Assembly: GCA_900542295.1 (NCBI GenBank)
Contig: UQNJ01000010.1
Coordinates: 22,937-86,936 of the forward strand
Length of the DNA stretch: 64,000 nt
Reading direction: 5' to 3'
Origin: an uncultured Eubacteriales bacterium
GTDB taxonomy: Bacteria > Bacillota > Clostridia > Peptostreptococcales > Anaerovoracaceae
Shown: positions 18,256-26,015 of the stretch, piece after piece
Layout: the number at the start of each line of letters is the position of its first letter
How positions within the stretch are numbered: position 1 is the stretch's first letter
Position numbers and translations under genes: made by a program
The notes under the pieces: model-generated
Told to the model about the DNA's origin: nothing
Seen by the model: the letters and a program-made list of their open reading frames with translations, nothing else
Database searches by the model: none

Positions 18256-19026
18256 TTGGGAAAAGCAATTGCAATATTTAATCAAAAGGGCGGTGTGGGC
18301 AAAACCACCACTAACATAAACCTTGCAGCATGCCTTGCTTTGAAAGGTAAAAAGGTTTTAGTTCTTGATATAGATCCTCAGGGAAATACTACAAGTGGAC
18401 TCGGCATAGCGAAAAAAGGGTTGGAAGATACAGTTTACAATGTTTTAGTTGATGCAGATTATGATATAAGAGAAGCTGTTATCCATACAGATGTTAAGGA
18501 TCTTGATATTATTCCTGCAAGTGTAGATTTGGCAGGCGCAGAAGTAGAGCTTGTGCAGATAGAAGGAAGAGAAAAGGTTTTAAAAAACAGTCTCGACAAA
18601 ATAAAGAAAGATTATGATTATATGTTTATAGACTGTCCTCCTTCACTGGGACTTTTGACTATAAATTCTTTAGCCGCAGTGGATAGTGTACTGATACCTA
18701 TACAATGTGAATTTTATGCGTTGGAGGGAGTAAGCCAACTTGTCAGCACAATCGATTTAGTGAAAAAAAGTCTCAATCCACATCTTGAAGTACAGGGAGT
18801 TATATTGAGCATGTTTGACGGAAGAACTAATTTATCCGCACAAGTGGTTCAAGAAGTAAAGAGATATTTCGGTGGGAAGGTTTATTCAACTGTTATACCT
18901 CGCAATGTAAGATTGGCAGAAGCACCAAGCTATGGACTTCCGATAACTGAGTACGACCCTAAATCCAAAGGGGCAGAAGCGTATATGGAATTTGCAGAAG
19001 AGTTTTTGGAATTGGAGGAGGAGTAA
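18256..19026 (+). CDS. parA: Chromosome-partitioning ATPase ParA (Soj)
   Basis: The 256-residue deviant Walker ATPase has NQKGGVGKTTTNINLAA at its N-terminus, DIDPQGN, and IDCPPSLGLLT. It works with ParB-parS in origin segregation and, in Bacillus, regulates DnaA. The start is TTG at 18256 with a strong AGAGGAGG 10 bases upstream; no ATG is available nearby in frame. parB follows one base after the stop. Confidence 0.97.
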   Translation: MGKAIAIFNQKGGVGKTTTNINLAACLALKGKKVLVLDIDPQGNTTSGLGIAKKGLEDTVYNVLVDADYDIREAVIHTDVKDLDIIPASVDLAGAEVELVQIEGREKVLKNSLDKIKKDYDYMFIDCPPSLGLLTINSLAAVDSVLIPIQCEFYALEGVSQLVSTIDLVKKSLNPHLEVQGVILSMFDGRTNLSAQVVQEVKRYFGGKVYSTVIPRNVRLAEAPSYGLPITEYDPKSKGAEAYMEFAEEFLELEEE

Positions 19027-19027
19027 T

Positions 19028-19927
19028 ATGGCTGCGCAAAAAAAAGGCGGACTCGGAAGAGGTTTAGATGCACTTTTTGCAGATGTTCCTGTTAAAGCAC
19101 CTGAAGAAACGAAAAATTCTTCTCAAAATTCGGCAGATGATGACCAGGATAAAGTAAAATATATTAAGATACACGATATAATGCCTAATGCCAATCAGCC
19201 GAGAAAAACATTTAATGAAGAAAAGATAGAAGAGCTTGCTTTATCGATAAAGGAACATGGAATAATCCAACCTATAGTGGTAAGGAAGAAAAACAAAGGT
19301 TATGAAATTGTAGCCGGAGAAAGAAGGTGGAGAGCAGCGATTAAAGCCGATCTTGCTCAGGTTCCTTGCCTTATTAGAAAACTTGATGATGAGCAGAATA
19401 TGCTTATTGCTATAATTGAGAATATGCAGCGAGAAGATTTGAACCCGATAGAAGAAGCCGAAGGTTTGAGGCAGATGACTGAAACTTTTGGCATGACTCA
19501 GGAACAGGTGTCAAAAAGTGTTGGAAAAAGCAGACCTTATATTACAAATTCTATGCGCCTTCTTAAACTTCCCGACTACATAAAAGAAAGTATAGCCGAT
19601 GGTATAATATCAGCAGGTCATGGAAGAACATTAGTTGCAATTGAAGAAGAAAATAGTAGAAAGCAGCTGTGGAATAAAATTATAGAAGAAGGACTTTCGG
19701 TTAGAGAAACGGAAAAAATAGCAGCAGGAAGCACAGGAAAGAAAAAAAGAAGAAGAGCAATAAAAGAAAAAAACCCTGATCTTGTTCATGTTGAAAATGA
19801 GCTTAAAGATATATTTGGAACAAAAGTAAACATAAGCAAATCAGGGAAAAAGGGTAAAATAGAAATCGAATATTACTCTCCAGATGAACTGAACAGATTG
19901 ATAGAACTATTGAAAACACTAACTTAA
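19028..19927 (+). CDS. parB: Chromosome-partitioning protein ParB (Spo0J)
   Basis: The 299-residue protein opens with GGLGRGLDALF, the ParA-interacting N-terminus, followed by the ParB/CTPase domain (GERRWRAAI, ENMQREDLNPIEEAEG), a helix-turn-helix region, and a C-terminal dimerisation domain. Start ATG 19028 follows GGAGGAG; longer readings lie inside parA. It would load at the parS site 870 bases upstream. Confidence 0.97.
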   Translation: MAAQKKGGLGRGLDALFADVPVKAPEETKNSSQNSADDDQDKVKYIKIHDIMPNANQPRKTFNEEKIEELALSIKEHGIIQPIVVRKKNKGYEIVAGERRWRAAIKADLAQVPCLIRKLDDEQNMLIAIIENMQREDLNPIEEAEGLRQMTETFGMTQEQVSKSVGKSRPYITNSMRLLKLPDYIKESIADGIISAGHGRTLVAIEEENSRKQLWNKIIEEGLSVRETEKIAAGSTGKKKRRRAIKEKNPDLVHVENELKDIFGTKVNISKSGKKGKIEIEYYSPDELNRLIELLKTLT

Positions 19928-19933
19928 GGGAGA

Positions 19934-19949
19934 TGTTTCACATGAAACT
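19934..19949. promoter_or_regulatory. Degenerate parS-like site at the DUF1294 start
   Basis: TGTTTCACATGAAACT matches the parS consensus at 14 of 16 positions. It covers the start codon of the next gene (ATG 19942) and sits just after parB. It may be a weak ParB site or an operator. Confidence 0.55.
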
Positions 19950-20214
19950 TTTAATAGCTGTGATGTGCGTATGGAATTTAATATCATTTTTCATGATGGG
20001 CATAGATAAGTATAAGGCAAAGAAAGATAAAAACAGGATAAGTGAAAAAACTTTAATTCTATCTGCTTTGCTTATGGGTGGTGTAGGAATTACTGCCGGA
20101 GCGGTTGTTTTTCACCACAAAACGCAAAAACTAAAATTTAGAATATTATTGCCGTTGAGTATAATATTTAATGGTGCAGTAATTTACGGATTGTATTGTT
20201 TGAATTTACTTTAG
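19942..20214 (+). CDS. DUF1294 family membrane protein
   Basis: The 90-residue protein has an N-terminal helix, then FFMMGIDKYKAKKDKNRISEK and LLMGGVGITAGAVVFHHKT, the DUF1294 pattern, with three hydrophobic segments. The function of the family is unknown. ATG 19942 is chosen because GGGAG stands 9 bases before it; the earlier ATG at 19933 is only one base from that site. The start overlaps a parS-like palindrome. Confidence 0.85.
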   Translation: MKLLIAVMCVWNLISFFMMGIDKYKAKKDKNRISEKTLILSALLMGGVGITAGAVVFHHKTQKLKFRILLPLSIIFNGAVIYGLYCLNLL

Positions 20215-20219
20215 GAGGA

Positions 20220-20242
20220 AAGTCCCTTTAATCAAGGGACTT
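20220..20242 (+). terminator. Hairpin between a Shine-Dalgarno sequence and the SprT-like ATG
   Basis: AAGTCCCTT-TAATC-AAGGGACTT is a perfect 9-bp stem followed by TT. It could be a weak terminator. It also lies between AGGAGG (20213-20218) and ATG 20251; if folded, the distance from GGAGG to ATG becomes about 9 bases. Confidence 0.6.
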
Positions 20243-20250
20243 TTGTAATT

Positions 20251-20748
20251 ATGGAAAAATATGCAGCGGAACTTACAAAAAAAGTTGAACAAGAGTTAAA
20301 AAAGATTGATATTCCGGTTTCCGGTGAAATAGATAAAGTAGTAATAAACAAGAGGGCAAAAAAACGGCTGGGGGCATGTAGAAAAGAAAAAATTGCAGAC
20401 GGGAAAATAAAATTTGTAATAGAACTTTCATCAGTAATAATGGACTGCACGGAAAAGGAAATTTGTGGAGTAATAGCACATGAACTTATTCATACATGTG
20501 AAGGCTGCTTTAATCATGGTAAAAAATGGAAAGAGTACGCAAAAAGAGCAAACGATGAATATGGTTACAACATACACAGAGTCACTGATTTGGAAAATTC
20601 GGACATAAAGTGCGAGTTTTCTGCAAAAAACATTTATATAATAAAATGTAAAAACTGCGGAACGGTTTATAAGAGGATAAGGATGTGTCCTCTTGTAAAA
20701 AATCCCGAACGCTACAGATGTGGAAAATGCGGACATTCTTTAGGCTGA
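20251..20748 (+). CDS. SprT-like zinc metalloprotease domain protein
   Basis: The 165-residue protein has the zincin motif HELIHT (H77, E78, H81) and a C-terminal zinc-ribbon with two CxxC pairs (CKNC, CGKC), as in SprT/Spartan-like proteins, whose eukaryotic members digest DNA-protein crosslinks. The bacterial role is not established. The only good ribosome site, AGGAGG, is 33 bases before the ATG with a hairpin between. A promoterless gap of 200 bases follows, before the next operon. Confidence 0.82.
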   Translation: MEKYAAELTKKVEQELKKIDIPVSGEIDKVVINKRAKKRLGACRKEKIADGKIKFVIELSSVIMDCTEKEICGVIAHELIHTCEGCFNHGKKWKEYAKRANDEYGYNIHRVTDLENSDIKCEFSAKNIYIIKCKNCGTVYKRIRMCPLVKNPERYRCGKCGHSLG

Positions 20749-20814
20749 GACAAATATGACCGTTTTGAAAGGAAATGTTCATAAAATAATATTTTGGATG
20801 AAAAGTTTTGAATA

Positions 20815-20826
20815 ATGTGGTATAAT
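20815..20826 (+). promoter_or_regulatory. Probable extended -10 promoter for the gdpP-rplI-dnaB operon
   Basis: TGGTATAAT (-10 at 20821-20826 with an upstream TGn) lies about 125 bases before the gdpP start, without a good -35. The remaining leader (20830-20940) shows no riboswitch I recognise. Confidence 0.5.
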
Positions 20827-20949
20827 ATTATAATTATTTATGCATTTTTACAGATTAGATTATCACAAAAACAACACTAAAAAAAGGCAGATGAATGTTA
20901 AAATAATAAGTGTATTTGTGTAAGCTGATTACAGACTGGGGAGAGAGCT

Positions 20950-22704
20950 ATGACAGCAATGAATCTTGAAGATTTCATATCATCTTATATACCTGTGCCT
21001 GTTTGTGTAATAAACCAGAAGGGCAAAATCATATGTGCAGGCGAAAAAATAGGAGAAGTATTTTTGTATGACGATATAGTAGATTCAGATATTTTTGCTA
21101 TTACAGGAATAAGAGCTTCTGAGCTCTATGATGCGGCAGAAGAAAAAACCCACCCTATATTGAAAAGAAATGAAAAAAAATTCAAACTGATATGTCATAG
21201 AGTAAGTCAGGATTCAGACGGCAATCTTGCGATTCTTTTTGATGATGTAACTAATTTGGAAGAGCTTAAGGCAAAATACAATAATGAAAAGATTTGTATT
21301 GCAAAAATTCAGATTGATAACTATGATGAGCTTATTTCAAATACGCAGGTAGAGTATAGAATTTCTTTACCTAACGAGATAGATAAAATTATAAGAAGAT
21401 GGGCAGAAAAGATAGATGCCTCAATTAACAGAATGGGTGATGATTCTTATCTTGCCACATTTGAACAGCAATATCTGAATAATTTAATACTATCAAAGTT
21501 TGACATATTGGATGAAGTTAGAAGTATAGAGACGGCTGCTGATTTTCCTGTCAGTCTGAGCATAGGTGTGGGAGCCGGAGGAAGAACCCCTGTGCAGACT
21601 GAAGAATATGCAGATGCTGCGCTGGATCTTGCGTTGGGAAGAGGCGGAGATCAGGCGGTGCTGAAGAGAAATATCAAGATAGACTATTTCGGCGGTAAGT
21701 TGCAGACTGTTGAAAAGAGAAACAAAGGCAAATCAAGAATTGTCGGTCACGCTTTGAGACAGCTTATAGATCAGTCTAAAAAAATATTTATAATGGGGCA
21801 TGCAAATCCTGATATGGACTGTTTCGGTGCTTCATTGGGAATTCAGCGTCTTTGTGCTATTTGCGAGAGAGAACCTTATATAGTTATAGATAATTATAAA
21901 GAACCTTTGCAGGCCATATTCAAACAGGCAAAGGACAGCGACAATTATAGATTCATTTCAAGCGAAAAAGCAAAAACACTTGCAGACGGTGACAGCCTTG
22001 TGATGATTATGGACACTCATCGTCCAAGTATGGTTCAGTGCCCTGAACTTTTGGAAATATGCGAAAGAAAAGTCATAATAGACCATCATAGGAGAGTTGA
22101 AGACTTTATAGAAAATCCGGTACTTGCATATATGGAATCGTATGCATCTTCAACAAGTGAGTTAGTGGCTGAAATCCTTCAATATATGACAGGTAAAAAA
22201 GCACTTACAAAACTTGAAGCTGAAGCACTGCTTGCAGGTATAACTGTAGATACAAATGGATTTACAGTCAAAACAGGCGTCAGGACCTTTGAAGCAGCGG
22301 CATGGCTGCGAAGGAAAGGGGCTGACCCGACAGAAGTAAGCAGGTTTTTTCAAGAAGAAAAAGAAAGCTTTATGATAAAAGCGAATGCCTTAGCCGACGC
22401 AATAAGTCATGAAAATGGCATAATGACGGCGATATGCAAGCAAAAACATTCTGACGAACAGGTAATATGCGCACAAGTTGCCGATCAGCTTCTGACACTT
22501 AAGGGAACTAAGGCAAGCTTTGTTGCCGGTATAAATAATGAAGGCAAAACTGTGGTAAGCGCCAGATCTTTAGGAGAGGTCAATGTACAGGTAATAATGG
22601 AAAAATTCAACGGCGGCGGACATCTAACGACTGCTGCTGCCCAAGTTGATATAAGTCCTGAAGAGATAATATGTGAAATACTTAAAGTTATGGAGGAAAA
22701 ATAA
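20950..22704 (+). CDS. gdpP: GdpP-like cyclic-di-AMP phosphodiesterase without membrane segments
   Basis: The 584-residue protein contains a PAS-like domain (about 10-100), a degenerate GGDEF domain (about 115-245), a DHH phosphoesterase domain (GHANPDMDCFGASLGI, MDTHRP, IDHHRR) and a DHHA1 domain with GGGHLTTAA. GdpP degrades c-di-AMP and thereby affects osmolyte transport and cell-wall homeostasis. Typical GdpP proteins are about 650 residues with two N-terminal transmembrane helices; those helices are missing here, so the enzyme should be cytosolic. It overlaps rplI by one base (TAATG), the usual gdpP-rplI-dnaB order. Confidence 0.9.
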   Translation: MTAMNLEDFISSYIPVPVCVINQKGKIICAGEKIGEVFLYDDIVDSDIFAITGIRASELYDAAEEKTHPILKRNEKKFKLICHRVSQDSDGNLAILFDDVTNLEELKAKYNNEKICIAKIQIDNYDELISNTQVEYRISLPNEIDKIIRRWAEKIDASINRMGDDSYLATFEQQYLNNLILSKFDILDEVRSIETAADFPVSLSIGVGAGGRTPVQTEEYADAALDLALGRGGDQAVLKRNIKIDYFGGKLQTVEKRNKGKSRIVGHALRQLIDQSKKIFIMGHANPDMDCFGASLGIQRLCAICEREPYIVIDNYKEPLQAIFKQAKDSDNYRFISSEKAKTLADGDSLVMIMDTHRPSMVQCPELLEICERKVIIDHHRRVEDFIENPVLAYMESYASSTSELVAEILQYMTGKKALTKLEAEALLAGITVDTNGFTVKTGVRTFEAAAWLRRKGADPTEVSRFFQEEKESFMIKANALADAISHENGIMTAICKQKHSDEQVICAQVADQLLTLKGTKASFVAGINNEGKTVVSARSLGEVNVQVIMEKFNGGGHLTTAAAQVDISPEEIICEILKVMEEK

Positions 22705-23150
22705 TGATAGTCATTTTAAATAAAGATGTTAAAGGAACAGGAAAAGCAGGCGATGTAGTGAAAGTAAGCGACGGATATGCAAGAAACATGCTTATCCCTA
22801 AGGGTCTTGCGACAGAAGCTACACAGGGTAATATAAGACACCTTGAAAAAAAGAAAGCAATAGAAGCTGAAAAAAAGGCAGAAGAAAAGGCTGAGGCAGA
22901 GAAACTTGCAGAGAAGATAGGTAAGCTTTCCGTAACTATAAAGACTAAGGCCGGAGAGGGCGGAAAGATATTCGGTTCAATAACTTCAAAAGATATTTCG
23001 GAAGCGTTGAAAAAAGAACATAACATAGATGTAGACAAGAAAAAGATCCAGCTAGCGTCACCTATAAAGCAGACAGGTGAAATATCGGTTGAAATTAAAC
23101 TTTATTTTGAGGTAAACGCAAAACTTACTGTTAAGGTAGAAGCAGAATAG
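22704..23150 (+). CDS. rplI: 50S ribosomal protein L9
   Basis: The 148-residue protein has the N-terminal L9 signature GKAGDVVKVSDGYARNMLIP, a long lysine/glutamate-rich helix and the C-terminal RNA-binding domain. L9 binds 23S rRNA at the base of the L1 stalk. Its start overlaps the stop of the gdpP-like gene and it precedes dnaB, the standard order. Confidence 0.97.
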   Translation: MIVILNKDVKGTGKAGDVVKVSDGYARNMLIPKGLATEATQGNIRHLEKKKAIEAEKKAEEKAEAEKLAEKIGKLSVTIKTKAGEGGKIFGSITSKDISEALKKEHNIDVDKKKIQLASPIKQTGEISVEIKLYFEVNAKLTVKVEAE

Positions 23151-23185
23151 AACAAATTTGTAGTAAATGACAATGGGAGAAAACC

Positions 23186-24499
23186 ATGGAAAAAATTCCT
23201 CCACATAATGAGGAAGCGGAAAGATCCGCTTTGGGAGCAGCTATGCTCAATAAAGAAGCTCTTTTAGACGTGGCAGAAGAAGTAAAACCTGAAGATTTCT
23301 ACAATGAAAGCCATAAAGAGATATTTGATGCAATAATGACTCTTTACAGAGATAATATTGCTGTAGATATGCTGACTGTATGCGAAGAACTGAGCAGAAG
23401 AAAAACCTTGGATATGGTAGGGGGCAGAGCATATATAGCTACTCTTACAGCAGAAGTGCCTTCAACAGCAAATGCAGGAGAATATGCCAAAATAGTTTCA
23501 GAAAAGTCAATGCTTCGCAGACTTATAACAGCAGCGGAAGATATAACTGTCAAAGGGTATGATGATAAGATGGCTGCAGAAGAGCTGCTTGATTATGCAG
23601 AAGGGGATATTTTCCGCATAGCACAGAAAAGACAGAAAAACGACTATGCAAAAATTCAGGATGTTTTGATGAAAAACCTGAAAATAATAGATGAGGCAGT
23701 ACAAAATAAAGGCAAGGTAATAGGTCTTCCTACAGGTTTTAAAGAACTCGATGAGAAAACATCGGGGCTGCATCCATCAGATCTCATAATTGTGGCTGCT
23801 CGTCCGGGAATGGGAAAAACAGCATTTGCACTTAATATAGCTCAGCAGAGTGCAGTAAAGGCCGGTGCTTCTGTCATGATATTCAGTCTGGAAATGTCTC
23901 AGGAACAGTTAGGACAAAGGCTTATAGCAATGCAGGCGAGGGTGGAATCCGAGAAATTAAAGAAAGGAACACTCGATTTAAAGGACTGGGACAGAATCAA
24001 TTATGCACTTAATGAACTTAACAATACGAAAATAGTAATAGATGATACTCCCGGTGTATCCATTATGGAGATGCGTAACAAATGCAGAAGGCTTAAGGCT
24101 GAGCAGGGTCTTGATCTTATTGTGGTAGACTATCTGCAGCTGATGACCTTTGACGGAAGAGCTGATAGCAGACAGCAGGAAATAAGTGCGCTTTCAAGGC
24201 ATCTTAAACTTCTTGCAAGAGAAATGAACTGCCCGGTTATAGTTTTGTCGCAGCTTTCACGAGCACCGGAAATGAGACAGGACAAGAGACCTATGTTGTC
24301 TGATTTGAGAGAATCAGGGTCTATAGAGCAGGATGCAGACATTGTAATGTTTTTGTACAGGGATGACTATTATAACGAGGATACAGAAAAACCGGGTGTC
24401 TGTGAAATAAATCTGGCAAAGCACAGAAGCGGACCGACAGATAGAATTGAATTGACATGGGTGGCAAGATACACGAAGTTCAGTGACAAGGCATTATGA
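23186..24499 (+). CDS. dnaB: Replicative DNA helicase DnaB (DnaC of Bacillus)
   Basis: The 437-residue protein has the N-terminal primase-interacting domain (PPHNEEAERSALGAAM) and the RecA-like C-terminal domain with Walker A ARPGMGKTAFALN, and QLSRAPEMR and DADIVMFLYR motifs. The hexamer unwinds DNA at the fork. Length is standard and no intein is seen. The loader-related DnaD/DnaI-N fusion gene lies 211 bases downstream in the same direction, with a DUF1858 gene between. Confidence 0.97.
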   Translation: MEKIPPHNEEAERSALGAAMLNKEALLDVAEEVKPEDFYNESHKEIFDAIMTLYRDNIAVDMLTVCEELSRRKTLDMVGGRAYIATLTAEVPSTANAGEYAKIVSEKSMLRRLITAAEDITVKGYDDKMAAEELLDYAEGDIFRIAQKRQKNDYAKIQDVLMKNLKIIDEAVQNKGKVIGLPTGFKELDEKTSGLHPSDLIIVAARPGMGKTAFALNIAQQSAVKAGASVMIFSLEMSQEQLGQRLIAMQARVESEKLKKGTLDLKDWDRINYALNELNNTKIVIDDTPGVSIMEMRNKCRRLKAEQGLDLIVVDYLQLMTFDGRADSRQQEISALSRHLKLLAREMNCPVIVLSQLSRAPEMRQDKRPMLSDLRESGSIEQDADIVMFLYRDDYYNEDTEKPGVCEINLAKHRSGPTDRIELTWVARYTKFSDKAL

Positions 24500-24520
24500 T
24501 TTTAACAGGAGGAAAAGCAT

Positions 24521-24706
24521 ATGATAACTAAGGATATGACAGTATTTGAAGTCCTCGAAATGGGAGAAGAATACGAAGAAATCTTCAAAAAACACATGCT
24601 TACATGTGCCGGATGTCCGGGCGGTGCAGCGGAAACATTGGAACAGGCTGCCTCTGGGCATGGAATTGACCTTGAAAAGCTCCTTGTGGATTTAAACGGA
24701 GTCTAA
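24521..24706 (+). CDS. DUF1858 domain protein
   Basis: This 61-residue protein consists of a single DUF1858 domain with MTVFEVLEMG and TCAGCPGG, where the two cysteines form a CxxC pair. The domain occurs alone or fused to redox proteins; a disulfide or metal-binding role is suggested but unproven. A strong AGGAGG precedes the start and it lies 21 bases after dnaB, so it is probably cotranscribed. Confidence 0.85.
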   Translation: MITKDMTVFEVLEMGEEYEEIFKKHMLTCAGCPGGAAETLEQAASGHGIDLEKLLVDLNGV

Positions 24707-24710
24707 AATA

Positions 24711-26015
24711 ATGGGTTTTAAGAGAGAAACAATAAAAGATTTTTATCTTCTTGCTACTGATGTGGAGAATATTTTTATAAATGAGTATATGCCGGTAGCG
24801 CCCGGAGATTTTGTAAAGGTGTATCTGTATGGATTACTTTACAGTCAGAACGGATTTAAGATGACTTGCAGGCAGATGGCAAATCAGCTTTCAATTAGCA
24901 TGGAAAAGATCAATGAAGCCTGGGACTATTGGGATTCTATGGGGATTGTAGAAAGAACACGGTCTGATGAAAATCCGGAAGAGTATGATATAGTTTTTAA
25001 GCAGATGAGATCTATGCTGTACGGTAACTCCGGTCATCTAAATGGTGTTGACAGAAAAGTACCTTACGATACAAAGGAGTCTGGGGAAAATGGTGTAACT
25101 CCTGATAATAGCCTTTGCAGTAATAAGCTTAAGGAACTGCTTATAAAAATAGAAAACATAAAAGGAAGAAATCTATCGCCGACAGAAATTAAAGAAATCT
25201 TTTCTTTGGCAGAAGATGATAAGGTTCCTTCCGAAATAATAATAGGAGCAATGGAATATTGCATAGGAAAAGGCAAAACAGGTATAAATTACATAGCGAA
25301 AGTATCAAGAGAATGGTTTAAAGAAGGTCTTAGAACAGAAAAAGATATAAAGGAGAAATTTGCCGGAATAGATGAGAGAATGGCAATATACAAGCGTATT
25401 CTTAAAACCTTAGGATTAAGCAGGGGCATTACGGAAGCCGAGAAAGAGATGGTCGATACTTGGATTGATGAGATGAAATTCAACATGGACAAGATCTTAG
25501 AGGCTTGCAGCAGGGCTTCTTTTATTTCCAATCCTAACTTAAGATATGTAAACAAAGTACTGATGAACTGGTACGAGGAAGCAAAAATCAACGGTCGTAA
25601 TGTGAACAGCAAAGGCGGAGTAACTCAGTCAGTTTTAAATAAGTATTATGAATATCTGAGAAATAAAGAGCAGAATGAGGCTGAAGCAAGGCGAGCAGAA
25701 GTTTACTCTAAAATTCCCCGCATAGAGGAACTGGACACAGAAATGATGGAACTTGGACAGAAGCTTTCGAGAGTTGTTCTTGAAGGGAACCCTTCAAAGC
25801 TCAATGAAATAAAAAGACTTATGAAGTTAATGGAAAAAGAGCGCAGTGTTCTCTTGACTGAAAACAATTATCGTGAAGATTACACAGACATAAAGTATGC
25901 ATGTGATAAATGCAGCGATACAGGAATAACTGAAGATGGGCAGCGTTGTTCATGTATCAAGGAAAGAATGGGAGAAGCAGAATTATGGCAAAATTCGACT
26001 TTATTAAAAGATTAA
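24711..26015 (+). CDS. DnaD-domain protein fused to a DnaI/DnaC-type helicase-binding domain, lacking AAA+
   Basis: The first ~310 of 434 residues resemble DnaD/DnaB2 replication-initiation proteins: a winged-helix N-terminal part (ending in SMGIVERT) and a DnaD domain around residues 140-290. From about 315 the sequence looks instead like the N-terminal part of clostridial DnaC/DnaI helicase loaders: a coiled region then YACDKCSDTG and RCSCIKERM (cysteines 398, 401, 413, 415), a zinc-binding motif. The AAA+ ATPase that normally follows this motif is absent; the protein ends 19 residues after the last cysteine, and the next gene overlaps by 31 bases. It probably couples DnaB helicase to the origin. 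Confidence 0.85.
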   Translation: MGFKRETIKDFYLLATDVENIFINEYMPVAPGDFVKVYLYGLLYSQNGFKMTCRQMANQLSISMEKINEAWDYWDSMGIVERTRSDENPEEYDIVFKQMRSMLYGNSGHLNGVDRKVPYDTKESGENGVTPDNSLCSNKLKELLIKIENIKGRNLSPTEIKEIFSLAEDDKVPSEIIIGAMEYCIGKGKTGINYIAKVSREWFKEGLRTEKDIKEKFAGIDERMAIYKRILKTLGLSRGITEAEKEMVDTWIDEMKFNMDKILEACSRASFISNPNLRYVNKVLMNWYEEAKINGRNVNSKGGVTQSVLNKYYEYLRNKEQNEAEARRAEVYSKIPRIEELDTEMMELGQKLSRVVLEGNPSKLNEIKRLMKLMEKERSVLLTENNYREDYTDIKYACDKCSDTGITEDGQRCSCIKERMGEAELWQNSTLLKD

